Shown piece after piece: positions 7,708-15,075 of a DNA stretch of 23,123 bases; position 1 is the first letter of the stretch, and every line of letters starts with the position of its first letter. The notes under the pieces were generated by a model. It ran no database searches. It saw only the letters and a list, made by a program, of their open reading frames with translations, and was not told the DNA's origin. Where the stretch lies: the NCBI GenBank assembly GCA_944369635.1, contig CALVXL010000023.1, positions 1 to 23,123 of the forward strand, given 5' to 3'. The position numbers were made by a program, and so were the translations under genes. This stretch comes from an uncultured Clostridia bacterium (GTDB taxonomy: Bacteria; Bacillota; Clostridia; Christensenellales; Borkfalkiaceae).

Positions 7708-10398
7708 TTACACGTTTCTGCCGCAGCAATTTTTATATTTTTTGCCGCTTCCGCAGGGACAGGGATCGTTTCTGCCGACGCTCTTCGCCGCGCGCTTGGG
7801 TACGGCGGGACCTTCCTGATTGGTCACGAGATCCTTTCTGTCCTCCACCGCAGGACGGCGCACGGGCACTTTTCGCAATTCCGCTTTCAAAAGCACGCTG
7901 ATGGTGTCGTCCTGAATGCTGATGGTCATATCTTCAAACATCTCGCGCCCTTCTTTCTTATACTCGATGACGGGATCCACGCCGCCGTAGGAGCGCAGCG
8001 AAATTCCTTTTCTCAGCTGATCCATGGCGTCAATATGGTCGATCCACTTGCCGTCGACGTTTTTCAGAAGCACGATCTTTTCGATTTCGTAGAAGTTAAG
8101 CCCCTCTTCCTTATACCGCGCGATCTTGGCTTCGTATGCGTCCACGATCGCCTGATTGAGCTGGGTGAGCATATACTCGTAATCCCAGTTCAGCGCGCGC
8201 TCCCTGGTCATGAAGTTGCTGTCGGGCGGCAGAAGCTTTGCTTCGATCGCTTTGTTGAGTGCGCCGATATCCCAAGTTTCGGGCTTGTTTTCGTTGTCGA
8301 TCGCCGTGGATACGACATATTTGGCGTATTCCGGTATAAGTTTCAGAATATCTTCGTGCACGTTTTCGGCTTTCAGCACTTTCAAACGCTCCGCGTACAT
8401 GACTTCTCTTTGTTTGTTCATGACGTCGTCGTATTCCAGAACGTGCTTTCTGATACCGAAGTTTCTGCCCTCGATGGCCCTCTGCGCGTTTTCGATACTG
8501 CGCGAGAGCATTTTCGCCTGCAGCGGCTCGTTTTCCTTGACCTTGAAGAAATTATAAACGCTCTGCAGTCTTTCGCCGCCGAAACGCTTGATGAGATCGT
8601 CTTCGAGAGAGATAAAGAACTGCGAAGAACCGGCGTCGCCCTGACGGCCGCTTCGTCCGCGGAGCTGGTTATCGATACGGCGCGATTCGTGCCGCTCGGT
8701 GCCCAGGATATGCAACCCGCCCGCCGCGATGACCTTTTCCTTTTCCGCGTCGGTCTGTTTTTTGAATTCTTCGTAAACATCCCAGTAATGTTTTCTGATT
8801 TCCTTGATGTCGTCGGGGATGTCGGTGATGAAGGAAGTGGCGAGCTCGATGGCTTCGGGATCCACGCCCTCTTCGCGAAGTTTTCGTTTAGCCAGAAATT
8901 CCGGGTTGCCGCCGAGCAGAATATCGGTACCGCGCCCGGCCATGTTGGTGGCGATGGTAACCGCGCCCAGCCTGCCCGCCTGCGCGATGATGTCCGCTTC
9001 CTTGGCGTGGTTTTTCGCGTTGAGCACGTTGTGCTTTACGCGCATTTTCAAAAGCAGTTTGGAGATCTCCTCCGACTTTTCGACGGTAACCGTACCGATC
9101 AGCACGGGCTGCCCTTTTTCGTGACGGCGGACGATCTCTTCCGCAATGGCGTTCATCTTTCCCTTTTCCGTGGAATAGATGACGTCGTTTAAATCCTTTC
9201 TGATGACGGGGCGGTTGGTGGGAATTTCCAGAACGTCCAGCCCGTAAATGGAACGGAATTCCTCTTCCTCGGTCTTGGCGGTACCCGTCATACCGGAAAG
9301 TTTTTTGTAAAGGCGGAAATAGTTCTGGAACGTGATAGTCGCGTAGGTTTTGTTTTCGTTGCGGATCTTCACGTTTTCCTTGGCTTCGATCGCCTGATGC
9401 AAACCGTCGGAATAGCGGCGGCCGATCATCAGACGGCCGGTGAATTCGTCGACGATGATGACTTCTCCGTCGTTGACGATGTAATCGTTATCCCGTTTGA
9501 AAATGTAGTGCGCTTTGAGCGCCTGCTGGATATGGTGGTTCAGATCGGCGTTTTCGATATCCGCAAGGTTGGTGAGTCCGAAGAAACGCTCCGCCTTTGC
9601 CGAACCGCTTTCGGTGATCTGCACGCTCTTTTCCTTCACGTCGATGGTGAAATCTTCTTCGGGCACGAGCGTCTTCACAAAACGGTTGGCGGAAATGTAT
9701 TTTTCGCTCGATTCCTGTCCTCTGCCCGAAATGATGAGCGGCGTTCTCGCTTCATCGATCAGGATGGAGTCCACTTCGTCGACGATGGCGAACACCAGAT
9801 CGCGCTGCACCATCTGATTCACGCGGCTTTTTAAGTTGTCGCGCAGATAATCGAAGCCGAGTTCGTTGTTCGTGCCGTAAAGAATATCGCAGGCATACGC
9901 CTTGCGCTTTTCGTCGTCCTCCATGCCCGGCACGACCACACCGACCGTAAGATTGAGAAATTTATAGATCTTGCCCATCCATTCGGCGTCGCGCTTGGCA
10001 AGGTAATCGTTGACCGTTACGATGTGCACGCCCTGCCCCGTAAGCGCATTGAGATACGCGGGGAGCGTTGCGACGAGGGTTTTTCCTTCGCCGGTCTTCA
10101 TTTCGGCAACCCGCCCCTGGTGCAGACAGATACCGCCCATGACCTGCACTTTATAGTGCCGCATGTTGAGCACGCGCCACGCTGCTTCGCGGACGACGGC
10201 AAACGCGTCGTATAAAATATCTTCCAGCGTTTCCCCGTTTTTGAGACGGTTTTTGAATTCCGCGGTCATGGCTTTGAGCTGTTCGTCGGTCATCGCCTTG
10301 TACTTGTCTTCCAGCGCGAGCACCTTGTCCGACATGGAATCCAGCCGCCGCAAATTCCTTCTGTTTTCACTGCCCAAAAGATATTTGATCAGTCCCAT
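7708..10398 (-). CDS. secA: SecA preprotein translocase ATPase
   Basis: SecA is the motor that pushes unfolded secretory proteins through SecYEG. The 896-residue protein has all the parts: NBD1 with Walker A MKTGEGKT near residues 100-108 and Walker B region VDEVDSILIDEARTPLIISG, the preprotein cross-linking domain, NBD2 with GRGTDILLGG and RRIDNQLRGRSGRQGD, the helical scaffold and wing, and a C-terminal SEC-C zinc tail (CPCGSGKKYKNCC). The ATG at 10398 is preferred over the GTG at 10404 because AAGGAG lies about six bases upstream and the GTG overlaps it. The start follows the comFC stop by two bases, so the two are coupled. A terminator follows. Confidence 0.97.
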   Translation of the reverse strand: MGLIKYLLGSENRRNLRRLDSMSDKVLALEDKYKAMTDEQLKAMTAEFKNRLKNGETLEDILYDAFAVVREAAWRVLNMRHYKVQVMGGICLHQGRVAEMKTGEGKTLVATLPAYLNALTGQGVHIVTVNDYLAKRDAEWMGKIYKFLNLTVGVVVPGMEDDEKRKAYACDILYGTNNELGFDYLRDNLKSRVNQMVQRDLVFAIVDEVDSILIDEARTPLIISGRGQESSEKYISANRFVKTLVPEEDFTIDVKEKSVQITESGSAKAERFFGLTNLADIENADLNHHIQQALKAHYIFKRDNDYIVNDGEVIIVDEFTGRLMIGRRYSDGLHQAIEAKENVKIRNENKTYATITFQNYFRLYKKLSGMTGTAKTEEEEFRSIYGLDVLEIPTNRPVIRKDLNDVIYSTEKGKMNAIAEEIVRRHEKGQPVLIGTVTVEKSEEISKLLLKMRVKHNVLNAKNHAKEADIIAQAGRLGAVTIATNMAGRGTDILLGGNPEFLAKRKLREEGVDPEAIELATSFITDIPDDIKEIRKHYWDVYEEFKKQTDAEKEKVIAAGGLHILGTERHESRRIDNQLRGRSGRQGDAGSSQFFISLEDDLIKRFGGERLQSVYNFFKVKENEPLQAKMLSRSIENAQRAIEGRNFGIRKHVLEYDDVMNKQREVMYAERLKVLKAENVHEDILKLIPEYAKYVVSTAIDNENKPETWDIGALNKAIEAKLLPPDSNFMTRERALNWDYEYMLTQLNQAIVDAYEAKIARYKEEGLNFYEIEKIVLLKNVDGKWIDHIDAMDQLRKGISLRSYGGVDPVIEYKKEGREMFEDMTISIQDDTISVLLKAELRKVPVRRPAVEDRKDLVTNQEGPAVPKRAAKSVGRNDPCPCGSGKKYKNCCGRNV

Positions 10399-10400
10399 AT

Positions 10401-11162
10401 TCACTCCTTTTCGGAAAGCAGACCGCTTTCCCGTTGATTTTCCGATTTTTTCTCGGACGAAACGGAAGCCAGGGTAAGCAGGTAAACTTTCGCTGCCCCG
10501 CTCTTTTTCAGTTCGCGCGCCAGCGAATTTGCCGTCGCGCCCGTGGTCGTCACGTCGTCGAGAATCAAAATATTTTTGCCCGCAACCGCCTTTTTATCGA
10601 CGATGCGGAATGCGTTTTCCGTATTTTCCAGCCGCGTTTTTCTGCCGAGATCCACCTGCTTTTTCATACTTCTGCGTTTTTCCGCAGCCGTAAGTTTTTC
10701 CACGCCCGTCAGTCGGGAAAACGCTTGTGCCAGAAGTTCCGTCTGGTTATATCCGCGCCGCCTCAGATCTTTTTTGTACATGGGCACAAACACGACGGCG
10801 TCCGCCGCGGGCAAAGCGCGGCGATAAACTGCAACAAGCAGCGGTGCGAACACCTCCGCGAGATACCGGGCGTTTTCGTATTTGAATTTTTTGATGAGAT
10901 CCGCGGCGATCCCCTCGTAGGTAAATACGCTCCTGCCGATATCGAATGCCGTCAGCCGCCCCGCGCAGGTTTCGCAGTATTCTCTCGGCGAAGGCGCTCT
11001 TCTTCCGCAGTGCGCGCAAATATCTCCGTCGTTGAACGGAAGTTTTTTTCCGCACTCTTCGCAGAAAAACCCGTCGTCGAAAACTTCCCTGCCGCAATAC
11101 GTGCACGTCCAGTTGAGATGAAACGCGGTCTTCTGCAAGGCGGTTTTCAGCGCTTTAAGCAC
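10401..11162 (-). CDS. comFC: ComF family protein (ComFC-like phosphoribosyltransferase domain)
   Basis: This 253-residue protein has two N-terminal four-cysteine zinc clusters (C20, C23, C34, C37 and C49, C52, C63, C66) and a C-terminal type I phosphoribosyltransferase fold with the PRPP-binding loop ILILDDVTTTGAT at residues 198-210. The conserved RRRGYNQTELLAQ lies at about 134-146. ComFC is needed for late steps of DNA uptake in naturally competent bacteria, but many non-competent Firmicutes keep it. It starts with GTG, overlaps the end of metK by eight bases, and its stop contains the secA ribosome site. In Bacillus comFC also lies close upstream of secA, which supports the assignment. 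Confidence 0.9.
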   Translation of the reverse strand: MLKALKTALQKTAFHLNWTCTYCGREVFDDGFFCEECGKKLPFNDGDICAHCGRRAPSPREYCETCAGRLTAFDIGRSVFTYEGIAADLIKKFKYENARYLAEVFAPLLVAVYRRALPAADAVVFVPMYKKDLRRRGYNQTELLAQAFSRLTGVEKLTAAEKRRSMKKQVDLGRKTRLENTENAFRIVDKKAVAGKNILILDDVTTTGATANSLARELKKSGAAKVYLLTLASVSSEKKSENQRESGLLSEKE

Positions 11163-12333
11163 GCAGGTATTTTTCCCTGAGTTTTTCCGCCATGTCCGTC
11201 TTTTCCCAGGGCAGATCTTCTTTGCCGAAATGTCCGTAAACGGACGTCGCTTCGTAGATCGGACGGCGCAAGTCCAGTTTTTTGATGATGGAAAACGGAC
11301 GAAGATCGAATTCTTCTTTCACGATCTCCGCAAGGCGTTCGTCGGAAAGCTTTCCCGTGCCGTGCGAATCGACGAACACCGAGACGGGATGCGCCACGCC
11401 GATGGCATAGGCGACTTCCAGCATGACTTCTTCGGCAAGCCCCGCCGCCACGAGATTTTTGCAGACGTAACGCGCCATATACGTCGCGCTGCGGTCCACT
11501 TTGGTGGGGTCTTTCCCGCTGAACGATCCGCCGCCGTGCGGACATCTGCCGCCGTAGGTATCGACGATGATCTTCCTGCCCGTAAGCCCCGAATCCCCCG
11601 CGGGTCCGCCGATTTCGAACCGTCCCGTCGGGTTGATGTAATAAAGGGTGTTTTCGTCGAGAAGTTCTTTCGGAAGAACCTCTTCGACGACGAATTTTTT
11701 CAGATCTTTTCTGAGCTGTTCGGTGCTCACGCTTTCGTCATGCTGGGAAGAAAGCACCACCGCGGAAATGCGGCGGGCAACGCCGTTTACGTATTCCACG
11801 CTGACCTGGCCTTTTCCGTCGGGCCGCAGATACGGCAGCGCGCCGCTCTTTCTGACCTCTTCCAGCCGTTTGCAGAGCTTATGGGAAAGCATGAGGGTAA
11901 GCGGCATGAGTTCCTCGGTTTCGCGGCAGGCATAACCGAACATCATGCCCTGATCGCCCGCGCCGATTTTATCGGCGACGTTGCAGCTGTCTTCTTTACA
12001 TTCGAGGGAGTTGTCCACCCCCAGCGCGATATCGCGGCTCTGTTTATTGAGGCGCACTTCGATCTTACACCCGTCCGCCGAAAACCCGAGTTTATCGTCG
12101 GTATAACCGATTTGGCGAATTTTTTCCCGCGCAATCTTTTCCACATCGATCTCCGCGGTCGTGGTGATTTCGCCCATCACCAGAAGATATTGGCTGGTCG
12201 CCGCGCATTCGCACGCCACGCGCGCGTCGGGATCGACAGCCAGAATCGCATCGAGCACGGAATCGGCGATGCGGTCGCATACTTTGTCGGGATGTCCTTC
12301 CGTAATACTCTCGCTGGTAAAAACTTTTTTCAT
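11155..12333 (-). CDS. metK: S-adenosylmethionine synthetase
   Basis: MetK makes S-adenosylmethionine from methionine and ATP. The 392-residue protein has the usual length and motifs: ITEGHPDKVCD at residues 11-21 (ATP/methionine site), GAGDQGMMFGYA at about 123-134, and the P-loop-like GGGSFSGKDPTKVDRSATY in the C-terminal third. The ATG at 12333 has GAGGA about seven bases upstream. It is the first gene of the metK-comFC-secA operon and has a strong promoter about 60 bases upstream. The leader is too short for a SAM riboswitch, which often controls this gene in Firmicutes. Confidence 0.98.
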   Translation of the reverse strand: MKKVFTSESITEGHPDKVCDRIADSVLDAILAVDPDARVACECAATSQYLLVMGEITTTAEIDVEKIAREKIRQIGYTDDKLGFSADGCKIEVRLNKQSRDIALGVDNSLECKEDSCNVADKIGAGDQGMMFGYACRETEELMPLTLMLSHKLCKRLEEVRKSGALPYLRPDGKGQVSVEYVNGVARRISAVVLSSQHDESVSTEQLRKDLKKFVVEEVLPKELLDENTLYYINPTGRFEIGGPAGDSGLTGRKIIVDTYGGRCPHGGGSFSGKDPTKVDRSATYMARYVCKNLVAAGLAEEVMLEVAYAIGVAHPVSVFVDSHGTGKLSDERLAEIVKEEFDLRPFSIIKKLDLRRPIYEATSVYGHFGKEDLPWEKTDMAEKLREKYLRA

Positions 12334-12347
12334 AAACGTTCCTCTTT

Positions 12348-12368
12348 CCGTTCCGCCTTCCGGAACGG
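12348..12368 (-). other. Hairpin next to the metK ribosome-binding site
   Basis: CCGTTCCG and CGGAACGG form a perfect eight-base-pair stem with a five-base loop in the metK leader, ending directly at the purine-rich AAAGAGG site. It could affect translation initiation or RNA stability. There is no T-run, so it is not a terminator. Confidence 0.5.
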
Positions 12369-12400
12369 GTTTTTCGTTAAAAATCGCAAACTCAGGTTAC

Positions 12401-12429
12401 AGTATAACGCATTCGCCCGTCAAAGTCAA
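12401..12429 (-). promoter_or_regulatory. Sigma-A promoter of metK-comFC-secA
   Basis: TTGACT (12429-12424) and TATACT (12406-12401) are separated by 17 bases. The transcript would start near 12394. Confidence 0.8.
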
Positions 12430-12546
12430 TTATTTTGGCTTTTAAATAATGTTTTCCCGCGCGGACGACAAAACTTCTTTTTTTTCGTGCGAAGGGTATT
12501 TTTACAATTTTTTAACGTTCGGAGATTATAATAAACGTTCAATCGG

Positions 12547-12575
12547 TTGACACAAATTTTTATTTCGGATATAAT
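12547..12575 (+). promoter_or_regulatory. Consensus sigma-A promoter of the tetR-ABC-ABC operon
   Basis: TTGACA (12547-12552) and TATAAT (12570-12575) are both perfect and 17 bases apart. Transcription should start near 12582. Such a strong promoter fits a gene set kept off by a repressor. Confidence 0.88.
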
Positions 12576-12586
12576 AAGCGCAAATG

Positions 12587-12604
12587 ATTGACTAATGCGT
12601 CAAT
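12587..12604 (+). promoter_or_regulatory. Probable TetR operator
   Basis: ATTGAC-TAATGC-GTCAAT is a perfect palindrome with six-base arms and a six-base spacer. It lies just downstream of the expected transcription start and two bases before the AAGGAG of tetR, so a bound repressor would block transcription. Confidence 0.65.
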
Positions 12605-12620
12605 TTAAGGAGAAAAAAGC

Positions 12621-13238
12621 ATGCCGAAAACCGCGCGTCAACTGGAAAAAATAAAAGCAAGACGGAAGGAACAGATCGTCCTTGCCGGACTGAAAGTATT
12701 CTGCGAAAAAGGATACGAGGGAGCGAAAGTGGACGACATCGTCAAAAAAGCCGGCTGTTCGCACGGACTTTTTTACCATTACTTCCGAAACAAGCGGGAA
12801 ATTTTCGACGAGATCGTGAAAAACGCCAACAACGACACTTACGAAGTGGTTTCTTCCTATATTTCCGAATGTGCGGGCGGCTATAAGGAAACTTTGAGGA
12901 ATTTATTGACCTACCTCTTCAATAAAATATATTCGAACGAGAATTTTTCCTATTATTTCTTCTTTTTCATTTCCCGCTGGTTCCTGCATGTGAACGCCGA
13001 CGAAAAACCGGCGGAAGAAACGCCGCGAAAACCTCTGCCGCGCCTGTTTTTGAAATTTTTCGAAAGCGGACAGCAGGCGGGCGCGTTTAACGACAGATAT
13101 TCCGCGGAAAACTGCTGTACGCTGCTTTTGTCCATCATTCAGGGATATTCCCTGAACAACGTGCTCATCCCTAAAAACGCGGAAAGAAATCCTTTCCGCC
13201 CCAACATCGATTTTATCGTGGAAATATTTACGAAATAA
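12621..13238 (+). CDS. TetR-family regulator of the second ABC exporter operon
   Basis: This 205-residue protein has the TetR N-terminal helix-turn-helix at about residues 14-70, with EQIVLAGLKVFCEKGYEGAK and then VDDIVKKAGCSHGLFYHYFRNK. The C-terminal ligand domain is aromatic-rich (YYFFFFISRWF). TetR proteins are usually dimeric repressors released by hydrophobic ligands. The ATG at 12621 lies eight bases after AAGGAG. The gene is followed 91 bases later by two ABC exporter genes on the same strand and is preceded by a consensus promoter with a palindrome, so self-repression and exporter control are likely. The ligand is unknown. Confidence 0.9.
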   Translation: MPKTARQLEKIKARRKEQIVLAGLKVFCEKGYEGAKVDDIVKKAGCSHGLFYHYFRNKREIFDEIVKNANNDTYEVVSSYISECAGGYKETLRNLLTYLFNKIYSNENFSYYFFFFISRWFLHVNADEKPAEETPRKPLPRLFLKFFESGQQAGAFNDRYSAENCCTLLLSIIQGYSLNNVLIPKNAERNPFRPNIDFIVEIFTK

Positions 13239-13255
13239 ACGGAAAATACACCGCG

Positions 13256-13283
13256 CGCCCCGCCTTACAAAAAGACGCGGGCG
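13256..13283 (+). other. Imperfect GC-rich hairpin between tetR and the first ABC gene
   Basis: CGCCCCGC can pair with GCGGGCG around an A-rich loop, with one bulged C, and is followed by only GGCGTTTC. It might attenuate transcription between regulator and exporter, or do nothing. No separate promoter for the exporter is obvious. Confidence 0.3.
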
Positions 13284-13329
13284 GGCGTTTCAAGATATGT
13301 AAAGACAACATCAAGCAAAAGGAGTCATT

Positions 13330-15075
13330 ATGGTCAGACAACTTGCAAAATCCATAAGGGAATATAAAACCGCTACGATTCTGACGCCGGTTTTCGTCAC
13401 GTTCGAAGTCATTCTGGAAGTGCTTATCCCCTTTGTGACGTCATACCTCATCGCCGCGATCTCCGACGCCAACATGAACGAAGTGTTCAAGCTCGGCGGC
13501 TTACTCGTGATATTGGCGGCCTTTGCGCTGCTATTCGGCGTACTCAGCGGAAAAGCCTGCGCGAAAGCTTCCTGCGGGTTTGCGAAAAACCTCAGAAAAG
13601 ACCTTTACTACCGCGTACAGACCTTTTCTTTTTCCAACATCGACAAATTTTCCTCTTCGAGCCTCGTGACGAGACTCACCACCGACGTCACCAACGTGCA
13701 GATGTCCTTCATGATGATCATCCGCATCGCCATCCGAAGCCCGATGATGTTCATTTTTTCCATCGTCATGGCGTTCTTGATGAGTCCGCGCCTGGCGTGG
13801 ATTTTCGTCATCGTCCTGCCTATCCTGGTGGGCGGGCTGATCATCATCATTTCCAAAGCCATCCCCTTCTTCAACCGCATCTTCAAAAAATACGACGCGA
13901 TGAACGAATCGGTACAGGAAAACGTAAAGGCGATGCGCGTGGTCAAGGCTTATGTCCGCGAAGAACACGAATCGGAAAAATTCAGAAAGACTTCCGACAG
14001 CGTGCGCGCCGACTTCACGAAAGCGGAACGCCTGCTCGCCCTTAACACGCCGCTCATGCAGTTTTGCATGTACGTGGTCATGCTGATCGTCTCTTTCTTC
14101 GGCGCAAAACTCGCCGTGGACTCCCTCGGCGTGGACTTCAACGTGGAAAATCTGCAGGCGATGATCAACTATTCCACCATGTGTCTGATGAGCATGATGA
14201 TGCTTTCCATGGTCGTGGCGATGATCACCATGTCGATGGCATCGGCAAGGCGTATCTGCGAAGTGCTGAAAGAAGAAAGCAATTTGAAAAGCCCCGAAAA
14301 CGCACTCACGAACGTGGAAAACGGCGAAATCGTGTTTGAAAACGTAAGCTTCAAATATTCCGAAAAAGCCGAAAAATACGCCTTAAAGGACATTAACCTG
14401 ACCATAAAATCGGGTGAGACCATCGGCATTTTAGGCGATACGGGCTCTTCGAAGACCACCCTCGTCAGCCTGATCCCCAGGCTTTACGACGCGACCGTCG
14501 GCACCGTATACGTCGGCGGGCACGATGTAAAAAAGTACGATCTGGAAACTTTGAGAAACCAGATTTCCGTCGTGCTGCAGAAAAACGTGCTCTTTTCGGG
14601 AACCATTAAAGAAAATCTGCGCTGGGGCGACAAGAACGCCAGCGACGAAGAACTCGTAAGGGTCTGCAAACTGGCGCAGGCGGACGAATTCATTCAGGGC
14701 TTCCCCGACAAGTACGACACGTTCATCGAACAGGGCGGCACCAATGTATCGGGCGGGCAAAAACAACGGCTCTGTATCGCCCGCGCACTTCTGAAAAAGC
14801 CGAAAGTGCTGATTTTGGACGATTCCACCAGCGCGGTGGATACCAAGACCGACGCTTTGATCCGAAAGGCGTTCCGCGACGAGATCCCCGACACGACGAA
14901 GATCATCATCGCGCAGCGCGTGGCTTCCGTGGAAGACGCCGATAAGATCATCATCATGAAAAACGGCAGCATCGACGCGATCGGCACGCACGAAGACCTT
15001 TTGCAAAACAACGAAACTTACCGCGACTTGTATATGACGCAGAAAAAAGGAGGCGACGAAGATGCCGAGAATTAA
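13330..15075 (+). CDS. ABC exporter, degenerate-ATPase subunit of heterodimer 2
   Basis: This 581-residue half-transporter has six membrane helices (residues about 15-310) and a C-terminal ATPase. Walker A is GDTGSSKT (369-376), with Ser at the usual last Gly. The signature is VSGGQ (473-477). Walker B is VLILDD with Asp498 replacing the catalytic Glu, and the H-loop His is Gln529 (IAQR). It therefore resembles the degenerate subunit of the first exporter in function, though the sequences are clearly diverged. AAAGGAG lies five bases before the ATG at 13330. Its last 14 bases overlap the start of the partner gene. Drug or peptide export is inferred; the substrate is unknown. Confidence 0.9.
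   Translation: MVRQLAKSIREYKTATILTPVFVTFEVILEVLIPFVTSYLIAAISDANMNEVFKLGGLLVILAAFALLFGVLSGKACAKASCGFAKNLRKDLYYRVQTFSFSNIDKFSSSSLVTRLTTDVTNVQMSFMMIIRIAIRSPMMFIFSIVMAFLMSPRLAWIFVIVLPILVGGLIIIISKAIPFFNRIFKKYDAMNESVQENVKAMRVVKAYVREEHESEKFRKTSDSVRADFTKAERLLALNTPLMQFCMYVVMLIVSFFGAKLAVDSLGVDFNVENLQAMINYSTMCLMSMMMLSMVVAMITMSMASARRICEVLKEESNLKSPENALTNVENGEIVFENVSFKYSEKAEKYALKDINLTIKSGETIGILGDTGSSKTTLVSLIPRLYDATVGTVYVGGHDVKKYDLETLRNQISVVLQKNVLFSGTIKENLRWGDKNASDEELVRVCKLAQADEFIQGFPDKYDTFIEQGGTNVSGGQKQRLCIARALLKKPKVLILDDSTSAVDTKTDALIRKAFRDEIPDTTKIIIAQRVASVEDADKIIIMKNGSIDAIGTHEDLLQNNETYRDLYMTQKKGGDEDAEN

Noticed and set aside
8035..9192. Long plus-strand ORF (385 codons)
   Set aside because: Antisense shadow of secA with no family features.
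12334..12430. SAM riboswitch upstream of metK
   Set aside because: The distance from promoter to start codon is only about 60 bases and holds a single small hairpin.
11230..12531. Long plus-strand ORF (433 codons)
   Set aside because: Antisense shadow of metK that also runs through the metK promoter.
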